From NCBI GenBank assembly GCA_965153355.1, contig OZ231126.1:80290001-80354000 (forward strand): a stretch of DNA of 64,000 bases, read 5' to 3'. Below, in pieces: positions 48,530 through 61,334 of this stretch (positions are counted from its first letter, which is position 1; each line of letters opens with the position of its first letter). Origin of the DNA: Flaccisagitta enflata. Lineage: Eukaryota > Chaetognatha > Sagittoidea > Aphragmophora. Position numbers and translations under genes: made by a program. The notes beneath the pieces were generated by a model, which saw only the letters and a list, made by a program, of their open reading frames with translations, did not search any database and was not told where the DNA came from.

Positions 48530-48958
48530 CTTCCTTCCTTCCTTCCTTCCTTCCTTCCTTCCTTCCTTCCTTCCTTCCTTCCTTCCTTCCTTCCTTCCTT
48601 CCTTTCTTCCTTCCTTCCTTCCTTCCTTCCTTCCTTCCTTCCTTCCTTCCTTCCTTCCTCCCTCCCTCCCTTCCTTCCTTCCTTCCTTCCTTCCTTCCTT
48701 CCTTCCTTCCTTCCCTCCCTTCCTCCCTTCCTTCCTTCCTCCCTCCCTTCCTTCCTCCCTCCCTTCCTTCCTTCCTTCCTCCATCCCTTCCTTCCTTCCT
48801 TCCTTCCTTCCTTCCTTCCTTCCTGACTTCCTTCATTTCTTCCTTCCCTCCTTCCTTCGTTTCTTCCTTCCTTCCTCCCCCCTCCCTCCCTCCCTCCCTT
48901 CCTTCCTTCCTTCCTTTCTTTCCTCCTTCCTTCCTTCCTTCCTTCTTTCCTGCCTTCC
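48530..48958. repeat. (TTCC)n array, about 430 bp
   Basis: Tetranucleotide array with CCC and CTT variants; frames read Phe/Leu/Pro/Ser. Confidence 0.97.
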
Positions 48959-49069
48959 CCGTGACCTCTTTGGCTTCTTACTCTCTCATTTTTGTATTAA
49001 AAGAAATTGGGAACGAAGGGAAAAAGAAGGAAAGCAAAGGTAGTATTAAGCAGAAAAGGAAGTGCAGAG

Positions 49070-49075
<6 letters not shown>

Positions 49076-49100
<25 letters not shown>

Positions 49101-49650
49101 CTTGAGGTTCACGCCTCCTATTGTACGCGCCACCAAGAATACGACGAAACGCATACGCTGGTTCAGTCAGACACAGACAAATACAGACAGATAGAGACAT
49201 ATGCTGGTTGCAATCGCATTTTCCATTTATGGTATTGTTCCGAGTGTGTCTGCAGTTTGCACCATAGCCGGCATCTTTTCCTTTTTCCTTCTCTTGGCTT
49301 TTTCCCCTCGATTGTTTTGTTTGCTTGTTTGTTTGTTTCCCTCTTTTTTTTCTCTGTTTTTTTTTTTGTTTTGTTTCCCTTGTCATTTCCAGTTCTTTCA
49401 CTTGCGGAAATTGTAACATTGACAATGAACTTTTAGTAGAGGAAAAAAGTTTAGACATAATTGCACTTGGTACATCATGTTAAGAAAAAAAAAGAATATA
49501 TTGGGAAACTCCGAGACAGAGACAGACACCGTAAAACAACAATACCGCTCTTCTCTTTATCAACAACTGACATTTGCACACAAAACGATAAGAACGTCAC
49601 TTACCTGTAAATTACGTAATGAAGGACGCGAAGATGTTTGTGTGTGTGCA

Positions 49651-49730
<80 letters not shown>

Positions 49731-49731
49731 T
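49076..49731. other. mixed interval with (GA)n at both edges
   Basis: (GA)n at 49076-49100 and 49652-49731; between them T-rich DNA and unrecognised short frames. Confidence 0.5.
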
Positions 49732-49877
49732 TGTGGAAGGGTGAGGAAATGAGAAGAAAAAAAATGGGATAAAAGATGAGTATTCCATATCGTTAAGACA
49801 GCATGTGTTGGTAGGACACATATAAACAGTGAACACTGCATGGTAAAAGAATGTCTTTTTTTTACACCAACAGATAA

Positions 49878-50190
49878 GACGGAAAATTTATGAAGGAAGC
49901 GTTTCACAATACTTTTTGCATTATTATCAGGACAATAATGAAGCTGGAATGCTTTTAGTGGACGAATTGTCTCTAAGGATACTTGGTGCATACATTTCTA
50001 TCATATTCTGACTTAAAATGTAATTTGAACTATGCGATTCACATGAAAACAAGCAAGAAAATGATGTTTTTTAGTGAATTTCTCCTTACACTTTTTTTCA
50101 TTTTCTGAGGTCGAAATTCTAAAAAAGCCAAACACAGGGAAATTTTGCATTTTGAAAAACCTAGTTCTCTCTGTAATCGATTTGGGAAGT
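49878..50190. mobile_element. family D internal fragment
   Basis: Matches 32755-33072 over about 315 bp (GACGGAAAATTTATGAAGGA, AGGACAATAATGAAGCTGGA, TCTGTAATCGATTTGGGAAG). Terminal repeats are absent. Confidence 0.85.
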
Positions 50191-51022
50191 CAACCATATC
50201 AACTGAGGGAAGGATTGAGTAATCGTACGGACCTGTCAGAATTTTGAAACGATCAATCAGTCGATGCGCACCACAAACACAAACGCTTTGTACAAGTGTA
50301 AGTGTTTAAACACCCATTAAAGTTAAGTGAGCATCATCTCAGTTAATAGGGGATTTATTATCGTTATGTGATCTGCCTCAACACTTTTTCGCACAAAATC
50401 AATCCCCCATTCCCGCCCCCAACCCGACCCGGCCACCCCCAAAGTCGATTATCCGCTTTCCCCCCCCCCTCCACTCCCCCCCCCCCCCCATTCTCCTTCC
50501 CAGGAACGAACTAATCATAGGAGTCGTTACTGTCAGTAGTAAATCGCGCTCGATTCACGTTTATGTCTGCGTTAACAAGGCCGGGAGAGAGAAACGACTA
50601 ATATAGACGTACAAGTCCAAACTGAGTTTCCCAGGCGAGTCAATGAAGGAGTATAATTATTTATGTCGAGTGTACAGGCGGTCGCACGTCACGCTAGCTT
50701 TGGTCGGTCTGTCCAATTGCGCCATTTATACTTGATATTTTTTTTTTTTAAGGTTCAGCTTACCGTGAATATCGGACCAACGGGCAAACGGGCGAAACAA
50801 TGAGAAATCTGCTCATGGAGAGAGTGAAAACAAGTTTTGAAAACATGGGGGGGACCACCTTGAATCAAATTCACTCGAAATAAATGTTGAAGTGAATCGA
50901 TAAGTTCATGTACCTTCAAGGCTTCAAAACAAAAATCAAAAGCGCTAAACCACCTTTTGGAAAATACACAATACAACTTGAGGCTCCTAATATCAAGTAC
51001 TTTCTTTCGTTTATTTGTTTTT
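50191..51022. other. interval without recognised gene
   Basis: Contains poly-C runs at about 50460-50490 and mixed DNA; no exon supported. Confidence 0.4.
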
Positions 51023-51511
51023 GGGCAGCGGCCCCGAAGGGGCCGATGATCTATGCTTTCACATATGCAGAAATTTCTCTTCTTCTCTTCTTCTCTTTCT
51101 CCTCCTTCTTATTCATACCTTCCCTCTCGAGGCCCAATTCCTAGTCTCGAGGCTCAAATCCCAGCCTCGAGGCTCAAATCCCAGCCTCGAGGCTCAAATC
51201 CCAGCCTCGAGGCTCTAATCCTAGCCTCGAGGCTCAAACCCCAGCCTCGAGGCTCAAATCCCAGCCTCGACTCTCAAATCCCAGCCTCAAAGCTCAAATC
51301 CCAGCCTCAGGCTCAAATCCCAACCTCGAGGCTCAAATCCCAGCCTCCAGGCTCAAATCCACGCCTCCAGGCCCTAATCCCAGCCTTGAGGCTCAAATAA
51401 AATCAGCACAGGTCATTGGCCCCTTCAGGGCTGCTGCCCCACTAACCGCCTCACACTCACATACACTCACATTGGGGCAACGGGTACAGATGACCATCTA
51501 ACGCTTTGGGA
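51023..51511 (+). mobile_element. family B foldback element, copy 5
   Basis: GGGCAGCGGCCCCGAAGGGGC and arm GATGATCTATGCTTTCACA open it. GGCCCCTTCAGGGCTGCTGCC and the tail GGGCAACGGGTACAGATGACC close it. The core is about 13 units of CTCGAGGCTCAAATCCCAGC (20 bp). The right inner arm has largely been lost. Confidence 0.87.
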
Positions 51512-51637
51512 CGATTCTTCCTCCTATATCCCATTGCCCCTCTCCCTCTGTTTTTTCTCTCTTTAAAGAGTTCCTGCGCAATATGGTGCGGTTTAGGAAA
51601 ACAACTCACTCCAAGGGCTGGTTCGGCGCACATAATC

Positions 51638-51638
<1 letters not shown>

Positions 51639-51732
<94 letters not shown>

Positions 51733-51779
51733 AATCTCTTTCTATTTTTTGTTCAAAATCTAATATTGCCACGCCCATG

Positions 51780-51867
<88 letters not shown>
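51639..51867. repeat. two (CT)n tracts
   Basis: 51639-51730 and 51780-51867 separated by AT-rich DNA. Confidence 0.97.
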
Positions 51868-51874
<7 letters not shown>

Positions 51875-52614
51875 CCTTCTTTCCTATCTTTCTTTCCTTC
51901 TTTCCTATCTAACTCTCTTTCTTTCCTTCTGGTCGTGTCTCTCCTCTTTGCGTTTCATTTCCGCATGTACATCCCCTCTTTCCCTCCCGCGCACACTCAC
52001 ATGCGTACACGCTTCCCGTCTGTCCCAACGCACGCACAAGCACACAGGCACTCAGCGTATCAGCCGGGGTATAAGAGACTTAGAGCAAGAGAGAGAACCT
52101 TACGTGCAAACGCACGCGCTTAGAACCACTATAACATTCGGGTTGGGGCGGGTTAACACGCGGAGGTGCACGCGTGTTGATAGGAGGGTTAACACGCATT
52201 GTACACGCGCATCGAAACGCGTTCAATCTCCCATCAGCGCAATTCAGCCCATAGATCCCATTTGCATGGATAAGAATGCCGGGCGGATATATGGGCTGGA
52301 AGGGGGGAGGGAAGGGGGGGAGGGGTGGGGGGAGGGGAGGGGAGGGGGAGGAGAACGGAAAAGGGGGGGGGATTGGAATGGATTTGAAACAGAGGCTAGG
52401 GTGGCTTTGCGCAAAGCGTAAACGCGGCAGAGATGTCTTTGTCCTTGTGGACGTTGATTGAATTTCAACGCCAAAATATGTGTTGTCATATGCGCTCGTC
52501 TATACACGCAGAAGGCCTTGTCATGCACGCACAGGGCACAAGATTGAATATGAGTGTGAATTTTTCAAATGATTGAATTTACATCGTAACATGATATTCA
52601 TAGGGCTAACAACG

Positions 52615-52615
<1 letters not shown>
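51868..52615. other. interval without recognised gene
   Basis: Contains GGTTAACACGCGGAGG/GGTTAACACGCATTG pairs near 52150-52200 and a G-rich run at 52300-52375. No exon supported. Confidence 0.4.
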
Positions 52616-52671
<56 letters not shown>

Positions 52672-52695
52672 CTGTCACTGTCACTGTCACTGTCA
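52616..52695. repeat. (GA)n then (TCACTG)n
   Basis: (GA)n to about 52668 followed by four TCACTG hexamers. Confidence 0.95.
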
Positions 52696-52841
52696 CTTCA
52701 TGTTACGAATATCAATGACGATGTCGGTTTGAAGTTGCAAAGCATCAAATTTATTCGGGGAGATGAGTCACAATGTGAATCAATCACGAGGATACGTCAA
52801 CACGTGTGTATGTGAGTGTGCATGCCAGAAAAACAAGGGAG

Positions 52842-52849
<8 letters not shown>

Positions 52850-52925
<76 letters not shown>

Positions 52926-52972
52926 GGCGAATGAAAACGATGCGCGAGCTAAAAGTGAGATGAGGAGAGAGT

Positions 52973-53045
<73 letters not shown>
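52850..53045. repeat. two (GA)n tracts
   Basis: 52855-52920 and 52972-53045. Confidence 0.97.
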
Positions 53046-53048
<3 letters not shown>

Positions 53049-53151
53049 CTCTCAACCATCACGCCCATCGACGCAGCGAGACTTGGTTTGGTGTTTACCC
53101 ATCACGCTTGGGGATATGTGGTTGATATCCCACGACAGTTTTCCGCCACCA

Positions 53152-53214
53152 TGGACACAACAAATCCACGCCAACCTTCTCTGTTCCCCGTCATCACTGA
53201 GACGAACAACTAAC
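53152..53214 (+). CDS. 20-codon frame with consensus Kozak context
   Basis: GCCGCCACCATGG-type context (CCGCCACCATGGACACAAC) starts a 20-codon frame ending at TAA, just before the 43-bp minisatellite. No family and too short to judge. It is listed because the start context is ideal for an animal mRNA. Confidence 0.15.
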
Positions 53215-53229
53215 GAGATAGTTACTGCT

Positions 53230-54300
53230 GGGGTACCAACTCACTGGGAAGACCAACCAATGAGCTAGTCACCACTGGGCAATCAACTTCCTGGGACAGC
53301 CAACAAGCTTGTTATCACCGGGCAATCAACTCACTGGCAAAGCCAACAAGCTTGTTATCACCGGGCAATCAACTCACTGGGAAAGCCAACGAGCAAGTCA
53401 CCACCGGGCAATCAACTCACTGGGACAGCCAACGAGCTAGTCACCACCGGGTAATCAACTCACTGGGAAGATCATCCAACAAGCTTGTCACCACTGGGCA
53501 ATCAACTCACTGGTACAGCTAACAAGCTAGTCACCACCGGGTAATCAACTCACTGGGACAGCCAACGAGCTAGTCACCACTGGGTAATCAACTCACTGGG
53601 AAGACCAACCAACGAGCTAGTCACCACTGGGCAATCAACTTCCTGGGACAGCCAACAAGCTTGTTACCACCGGGCAATCAACTCACTGGGACAGCCAACG
53701 AGCTAGTCACCACCGGGTAATCAACTCACTGGGAAGATCATCCAACAAGCTTGTCACCACTGGGCAATCAACTTCCTGGGACAGCCGACAAGCTTGTTAC
53801 CACCGGGCAATCAACTCACTGGGACAGCCAACAAGCTAGTCAACACCGGGTAATCAACTCACTGGGAAGATCATCCAACGAGCTTGTCACCAACGGGAAA
53901 TGAACTCACTGGGACAGCCAACAAGCTAGTCACCACCGGGCAATCAACTCACTGGGACAGCCAACAAGCTAGTCACCACCGGGTAATCAACTCACTGGGA
54001 AGATCATCCAACGAGCTTGTCACCACCGGGAAATCAACTCACTGGGACAGCCAACAAGCTAGTCACCACCGGGCAATCAACTCACTGGGACAGCCAACAA
54101 GCTAGTCACCACCGGGCAATCAACTCACTGGGACAGCCAACAAGCTAGTCACCACCGGGTAATCAACTCACTGGGAAGATCAGCCAACAAGCTTGTCACC
54201 ACCGGGCAATGAACTCACTGAGACAGCTAACGAGCTTGTCACCACAGGGGTATCACCCCTCCTGGACAAACAACCAACGCAACGAGCTAGTCACCAGCAC
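53230..54300. repeat. 43/47-bp minisatellite, about 24 units
   Basis: Two unit types: a 43-bp form with GGGCAATCAACTCACTGGGA and CAGCCAACAAGCTAGT, and a 47-bp form with GGGTAATC and GGGAAGATCATCCAAC. They mix in a loose higher-order order. Neither period is a multiple of three, so it is non-coding. Confidence 0.95.
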
Positions 54301-54867
54301 AATGCTGATTACCGAGTTATCAATCCTGCAATCAGTCCATACCAAGTATTTTCTGATTAAATCTTCTTTCAACGTTTCAAACCACTTGTAGTCATGCTAG
54401 AAACATGAAGGAAAATTTGATAAAGAAGAGTGTATGAAGGCGTGAATAGAAATACCTAAGAATACCTAAGAAGCCATTAGAAAGGTCAAGAGACGATGAA
54501 GGGAAAAATGGGAGTAATTAGAGGCCAAGTTTCCCAGAACCAGGACAGGAAAAGGAGGTAGGGGCGGGAGTGAGGGAAGGTGAGGGGGGGGGGGTGAGGG
54601 AAGAAGGGTGACTGCTTATAGAGAAAAAGAGTCAGAGAGAAAAACGGCTGATTAAAGAAGAGAAAAGTTGAAAGTAGAAAGAAAAAGAGATAAGCTTAAG
54701 AAAAAGAAAAGTAGTTGAAACCTCAAAGAGTTAGAGGTGAAGAAAGTGGTTGAACCCGCTGATGTGGCACAAAGATGCGTCTTCGACTCAAGTGTCAAAA
54801 GGAAGGACCTTGGAAAGACTGATCTACAAACACAAAATCTGGCGGATGGACCTATGTAGCAACATAA
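54301..54867. other. interval without recognised gene
   Basis: Purine-rich DNA at 54560-54740; no exon supported. Confidence 0.45.
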
Positions 54868-54893
54868 ATAGAGTCGCGTGTCCGCGGCTCAAA
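54868..54893 (-). mobile_element. family A 5' terminus fragment
   Basis: Minus strand GAGCCGCGGACACGCGACTC after a T-run; only the terminal hairpin remains. Poly-A on the plus strand marks the flank. Confidence 0.7.
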
Positions 54894-54960
54894 AAAAAAA
54901 AAAAAAAAAAAAAGAGAAAGAGGAGAGTTTTAGAGAAGAGACTGAAGAGTGAGGAGTGAG

Positions 54961-55211
54961 GGGGTGTTTCTAGTCAAAGAGGATCGCGTTTTGAAAGGGC
55001 CACTCGGTCGCTCGCTACATTCGTTCGCTCGCACTGCTCACTCCGCTCACACGCTCCGCAGCGCTCCGCTTTGCTCCGCTCCGTTCATGGGCTCGGTCAC
55101 TCACTTTGCTCACTCCCTCGTGGGACAGTTGAAAATTTTGAATATGTGTTCACGCTGTTATCGCGTTCCACGGAAACAAACGCGTTTTTGGTCGTCACCA
55201 GAAACACGCCC
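54961..55211 (+). mobile_element. family C element, copy 3 (full length)
   Basis: GGGGTGTTTCTAGTCAAAG and GACCAAAAACGCG-type inverse at the right (GTCGTCACCAGAAACACGCC) form the inverted ends. In between are GGGCCACTCGGTCGCTCGC, GCAGCGCTCCGC and CCTCGTGGGACAGTTGAAA. 251 bp, non-coding. Confidence 0.88.
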
Positions 55212-55383
55212 TGAAGGTTGGGATGGCGTTGATCCGGGTCATCGGGCACTCGAGTCGCCGTCAACGCCATCAATCGTCCGAGACCAAGAAAACGAAGAAA
55301 TTGGGAACTTCGCGCGGACAAAAGGTCAAAAGACGCGGGTCACAACATCATCACCCGCCTGTGCTAGAGACAGAGCCGCAGAG

Positions 55384-55387
<4 letters not shown>

Positions 55388-55452
<65 letters not shown>
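55388..55452. repeat. (GA)n microsatellite
   Basis: Dinucleotide run of about 65 bp. Confidence 0.97.
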
Positions 55453-55454
<2 letters not shown>

Positions 55455-55667
55455 AAGCCAGAGCGACAGAGACAGAAAGGGAATCTAAAGAATGAGAGAG
55501 AGGAAGACAGACTGACCTCCTTATCCATATATTCCCATAAAGAAACTCGAGGATAATTTCTTCATTCCTCTTTACTGACCGGCAAAATCGAGGTCACTGG
55601 AGTCGAGGCATTGCTCTAAAAAATTTCCTTTCGAAAGCATATTCAAATTGCAATCATGCATTCAATG

Positions 55668-55906
55668 TGTGTTTCTAGTGATGACAAGAATCGTGATCAT
55701 TCAACTTGATCGCGTTTTTGGCGTGTATACATATTTGAATTTCACTATCTTATGAATAACTAAAGTGAGTGAGCCCATGAATGGTGTAAGCGCATCATCT
55801 AAAGCCAAGTGCTGCAAAGCAAGTAAGGGGATTGAGCAATGTGAATGAACGGACATAGCGAACGACCAAGTGACCTGTTATAAACGCAGTTATTTGCGAG
55901 CAGGAA
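55668..55906 (-). mobile_element. family C element, copy 4 (diverged)
   Basis: Minus strand starts GTTCCTGCTCGCAAATAACTG, passes GGTCACTTGGTCGTTCGC and GGGCTCACTCACTTTAG, and ends TCATCACTAGAAACACAC. Confidence 0.78.
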
Positions 55907-56696
55907 CGCGCCAATAGGGTGAGTGTGAGAGAGAGACAGTGAAAGTACCCGTTCTATGGGCAAGGCTGAGTCCCGACATTACTGACCAATTTATATTCAA
56001 ACGGAAAAGCTGCTCGTTCCTTTCCCTCCCTCCTTTCTGGAAGGGCAGAATCCAGCTGAAATGACCCAATTTCATTTTTGTAATGACGGTCTTACACTAA
56101 GTAGGATGGGCTGAGCCTAACATTTGTGATCCAAATGGACCAACACACGGATTAGGAGGGCGGGGCTCAAAAAGGGGAAAGTTACGATTATCAATATTTG
56201 CCAAAAAAAAAAAGGAAAAAAGATTGGCAATCAGTGGACTTGCCTGTTTTGGAGTCGTTTATCAATTGATAGGAAAGTGAACATGATGAGAATTAAGGAA
56301 ACGCTACTTTGATATACCATCAACTAAATAAGATGATACAAATTTTCACGATGTCTTAAATTCAATCAAAACTGTAATGGAGCATCCACGATTAAGGAAC
56401 GCCCGCCTTTAAGACATGTTTGTCCAGTGGGAGATTCCGTAGTTATTTCAAAATGTTATTATTGGCAAAATGTAATTTTGCCCAGTCCCTTGGCGTTCAT
56501 TCTAGTGAAGCTTGACTGAACTTCTAAGGTCACGAGACTAGAGACGACCTCATTTTTTGTTTTAAGTCATGCATTGAGTACAGAAGCTTTATAGTTTCTT
56601 TAGTAATGTAAATACAGGAAAAAGATTCCCCGCAGTAGCTCAGAATCCCACAATAGAAGGGAAAAAACCCAGGGTGAGAAATGAAGAGTCATGGGG
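55907..56696. other. interval without recognised gene
   Basis: A short dispersed repeat at 56470-56520 pairs with 39618. Otherwise unrecognised AT-leaning DNA. Confidence 0.4.
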
Positions 56697-56939
56697 ATCT
56701 GTTTCTACTCGTGACCATCGCATTTTGAACGGGCCACTCGGTCGCTCGCTACGTTCGTTCGCTCGCACCAGTTACTCTGCTCACTCGCTCCGCAGCGCTA
56801 CAATCACTCCGTTCACAGGCTCATTCACTCACTTCGCTCACTCCCTCGTGGGACAGTTGAAATTCTTAGATATATGTTCACGCTGAAATTGCGATTGTTG
56901 GGAAGAAACGTGTTTATTGTCGTCATTAGAAACACACCC
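56697..56939 (+). mobile_element. family C element, copy 5 (full length)
   Basis: TCTGTTTCTACTCGTGACC, CATCGCATTTTGAACGGGCC, CTCGGTCGCTCGCTACG, CGCAGCGC, CCTCGTGGGACAGTTGAAA, TATGTTCACGC and TCGTCATTAGAAACACACCC. Confidence 0.87.
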
Positions 56940-57005
56940 ATGGAAGAAGTCTTTGGTTGGGCTGAAAAGCAATTTCTGTATCTCGCGACTCTCTGATCTT
57001 ATTTC

Positions 57006-57610
<605 letters not shown>

Positions 57611-58040
57611 GATGGTCAGTGGTACCTGACGCCTCTAAATCAGTGTACGTGTTTGTGTGGATGTGGAAGTGAGGGGGCAGTAGCCCAATAGGGGTCATTG
57701 ACCTATGCTTGGCTTGGATTTAAACATGGAGGCTTGAATTGGAGCATGGAGTTTGGGGTATGAACAAGGAGGCTGAGATTAAAGCCTTGAGGCTGGGATT
57801 TGAGCCTTGAGGCAGGATTTGAACCTCACAGAGGAGATTTGACCCTCAAGTCTGGGATTTAAGCCTTGAGGCAGGGATGAAAGCCTCAAGGCCGGGATTT
57901 GAGCCTCAAGGCTGAGATTTGACCTTCGAAGGGACTGGACATACCGAGGAGGAGAAGAGTGGGAAAGAGGAGGAGGAAAAGGAAAAATTTCCCCTTTGCG
58001 TGAAAGCATAGGTCAGCGGCCCAATTCGAAACCGCTGCTC
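57611..58040 (-). mobile_element. family B foldback element, copy 6
   Basis: Minus strand: GAGCAGCGGTTTCGAATTGGGC, arm TGACCTATGCTTTCACG, core AAGGCTCAAATCCCAGCCTC-type, right arm AGCATAGGTCAATGACCCC, then the tail GGTACCACTGACC. Orientation set by the tail. Confidence 0.83.
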
Positions 58041-58451
58041 AAAAAGGAGATAAGAAACAAGCCAAGGAAAAAAAAAGAAAAAAGAAAATAAAAGGAAAAA
58101 AGAAAATAAAAGGAAAAAAGAAAATAAAAGAGGGAGGAAAGTACCCAGGAAAGATGAAAGGGAATGAGAGGAAGATATAGAACCAAGAGTGGCCATGAAT
58201 AGCCATTAGAAAGTGAATGGGTGCAATTGATACACTCTCTCTCTCTGATACAGTTTTTTCTTCCCTTTTTTCTTCCTCCGCGCCCCGCGAAATCAAATAG
58301 GCTTATGCAGTAAATGTGCTGCAAACTACGGTTTACGAGTACATGCATTTTCAATTGCATTTCGGAACTCAGCTATAAACAGAAAGAGTTTACATTCAAT
58401 TATTCATGTGTTTATGAAGATGTTCAATGCAGTTTTGCTTTATATCTTTTT
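58041..58451. other. interval without recognised gene
   Basis: GGAAAAAAGAAAATAAAA repeated three times at 58075-58130; otherwise unassigned. Confidence 0.45.
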
Positions 58452-58664
58452 AGACGCGTGCTACGCGACTCTACACCCCGCTTTGTTTGTCGGTCCGTCC
58501 GTCGGTCCGTCCGTCCGTCCGTCCGTCCGTCCGTCCGTCACACTTTACTTTTTTTGGGTTTTTGCGGTTTTTGCCTCACTGCTCCTGCCCAAATAATCTG
58601 GTGACCTCAATTTCTGCCCCTGCCCACCCGCACGCGACTGGGGTAGCCGTGTATCCAGCCTTGT
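58452..58664 (+). mobile_element. family A element, subfamily A1
   Basis: AGACGCGTGCTACGCGACTC, TACACCCCGCTTTGT, (TCCG)n, CACTGCTCCTGCCC, CCCCTGCCCACCCG, inverted CACGCGACT, GCCGTGTATCCAGCCTTGTT. This intact copy shows the junction that is split at 38834. Confidence 0.9.
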
Positions 58665-58989
58665 TTCTTTTAATCTAATTTACTCTTTTGTTGCCCAGAC
58701 ACTGATTGATTTCTTTAAAACATTCGACACAAGGAAAAAGAGCAACAGGATCTGTGGACATGATATTAAGTGTTATTGAATCTGTTTGGATCAAGCTAGA
58801 AAATCTTGGTGAGGTCAATATTTGTCCAACAAGTATAGCTGATATTGAATAACGCAATTGGCTGTTCCGCCTCATGGAACATATTTTGAAACATGTAAGT
58901 CGTTTACTACTTTGTTTCAGCAAACTAACACTGTGACTTGAGTTTTTACCTTCGTTTCATTCTCTGCTATGATCACTCTCCCTCTGAGT

Positions 58990-59205
<216 letters not shown>

Positions 59206-59340
59206 AAGAGGGTAAGGGTTAAAGGTGCTGACCTCGGGTCCCGACTTCCGGTTCAACGCCAGAGAAACACTTCGCGGCGCCAACAAGAAGACTTGGACGC
59301 CGACAAACACACGCGACAACCGACCTCACTGCCAAAACAA

Positions 59341-59445
59341 CAAAACAAAAACAAAAACACAAAACAAAAACAAAAACAAAAACAAAAACAAAAAAAGCAA
59401 ACAACAAAAACAAAAACAAAAACAAAAGCAAAACAAGACAAGCGA
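59341..59445. repeat. (CAAAAA)n hexanucleotide
   Basis: Interrupted hexamer array. CGACAACCGACCTC motifs border it on both sides. Confidence 0.93.
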
Positions 59446-59478
59446 CAACCGACCTCTGCCTAAGACCTATATATAGAC

Positions 59479-59578
59479 AGCAACAACAACAACAGCAACA
59501 GCAACAACAACAACAACAACAACAAGCACTTAACCTCACTGCCAAAGACACATCAACAACAGTAACAACAACAACCAT

Positions 59579-59660
<82 letters not shown>
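59479..59660. repeat. (CAA)n array
   Basis: Two blocks separated by a CACTGCCAAAGACAC island. Confidence 0.96.
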
Positions 59661-59740
59661 TTTTTGCCAGGGTAGGTTTCGGGGATGCAAAAAATAACAT
59701 AGTGTGTGGTCGAAGCCGTATGAGAGACAGACAGACTCAC

Positions 59741-59742
<2 letters not shown>

Positions 59743-59837
<95 letters not shown>
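59743..59837. repeat. (GA)n tract
   Basis: Dinucleotide run of about 95 bp. Confidence 0.97.
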
Positions 59838-59860
59838 ACTGTAGCATTAAATGGTTAGAA

Positions 59861-60135
59861 AACAAGCCCGATCGGGCAACGATGCGTCCTTACTGTGTGT
59901 TTGCGTGTATTGATTGTGGCGCTAGACTCGGACGGACAGACAGATGAAGCCCTAATATCGAATGAGGCTCGTAAAATATCCTAATGACTTGATACATGAT
60001 ATCCTCGCGGCTAAAAAGTGCCAAAAACTGCGATTTTCAAGAAGGCGTAACGGACCGACCGACTGACGGACGGACGGACCGACCGACGGACGGACGGACG
60101 GACAGACCCTCTTATAGAGATGCGAGGACGCATCT
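59861..60135 (-). mobile_element. family A element, subfamily A5 (reference copy)
   Basis: Minus strand: AGATGCG-TCCT-CGCATCT hairpin, CTATAAGAGGGTCTGTCC, (TCCG)n, GTTACGCCTTC, a diverged middle, GGACGCATCGTTG, then GCCCGATCGGGC and TTGTT. Terminal motifs GATGCGTCC and GGACGCATC are exact inverses. Confidence 0.9.
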
Positions 60136-60268
60136 AAAAATAAGTAGAGTGAGAGAGAAAGAGATAAGGATTGAAAGGGTTCGAGACCTCAACTGACGTC
60201 ATGACAGAATTGGACATGTCGAGACACATGCTTCAATTCTCTCAACGCCGATGGAGACAGAATTTCAT

Positions 60269-60270
<2 letters not shown>

Positions 60271-60358
<88 letters not shown>
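60271..60358. repeat. (CT)n tract
   Basis: Dinucleotide run of about 88 bp. Confidence 0.97.
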
Positions 60359-60363
<5 letters not shown>

Positions 60364-60476
60364 GTTTCTCTTCTGTTCCTCTATCACTCTGTCCTTCAAA
60401 CCAGCCTCAACGAAAAACTCTTCAGATTTTTAATGAGGTTTTGAAGAGTCTTTGTTTCGCATGTTTTCCCTTTTTT

Positions 60477-61020
60477 GGGCAGCGGCCCCAAAGGGCCGAT
60501 GTCCTGTAGGACACAGGGGTGAATTTCCAGACGTCCGTACGTCCGTACGTCTGTACGTCCCCTCCGAGGCCCCTCTCAGCCCCCAAATCAGCCCTCTCAG
60601 ACCCCAAATCAGCCTTCTCAGGCCCCAAGTCAGCCCTCTCAGATCCGAAATCATCCCTCTCAGGCCTAAGATCAGCCCTTCTAGATCCTGAATTAGCTCA
60701 CTCAAGCCCAAAATCAGCCCACTAAGGTACTAGATCAGCCTTATCAGGCCCAAAATCAACCCTTTCAGGCCTGAAATCAGACCTCTCAAACCTAAAATCA
60801 GTCTCAATTCAGCCCTCAAAATGACCCTCTCAGGTTCAAATGTGACTCATTACTGTGCTCCAATCAATCAAATCCTTAAATGTGCTTTCTCAGGACATCG
60901 GGAAATTCACCCCTGTGTCCTACAGGACATCAGCCCTTGGGGCCGCTGCCCTGCTCCCACTCAGCTTCGTCAGCTAATCACTCCAAGCAGGGCATCGGGT
61001 ACCACTGACCATGTGCGATT
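60477..61020 (+). mobile_element. family B foldback element, copy 7
   Basis: GGGCAGCGGCCCCAAAGGGC and arm TCCTGTAGGACACAGGGGTG meet CACCCCTGTGTCCTACAGGA, GGGGCCGCTGCCCTGC, AAGCAGGGCATCGGGTACC. Core unit is CAGCCCTCTCAGACCCCAAAT (about 21 bp). GTCCGTACGTCC repeats adjoin the left arm. Confidence 0.88.
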
Positions 61021-61334
61021 CTTGGATGACTAGTTTCTAACCCGCTTTCCCTTCCCCTTTCTCTTCCCCTTCTTCTTTTTTCAAACCCCCTTCCCCTTCC
61101 CCATCCCCTTCCCTTCTTTATTGCCAATGTTTTCTATTTACCTAACCCTTTGACCTCCCTACCTGGCCTGGTTACCCATATTTCCCATTAACTTACCTGC
61201 TTTGGCCTATTCCCTAACTCGTTCCGTATGTTTTTCCTTTTTTCAAAGCCCCTTCCCCTTCCTCTCTTAGTTACCCAATACCCATGTTATCCATTAATTC
61301 CATTTGCCTACCCCCTTTCGGCCCTTTCCTTTTG
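61021..61334. other. pyrimidine-rich interval, no gene
   Basis: CCCTTCCCC-rich; related CCCTTCCCCTTCC blocks occur at 61070 and 61250. Confidence 0.45.

Noticed and set aside
53230-54300. CRISPR-like regular repeats
   Set aside because: No unique spacers: the whole 43/47-bp unit repeats, in a clearly eukaryotic context with no cas-like genes.
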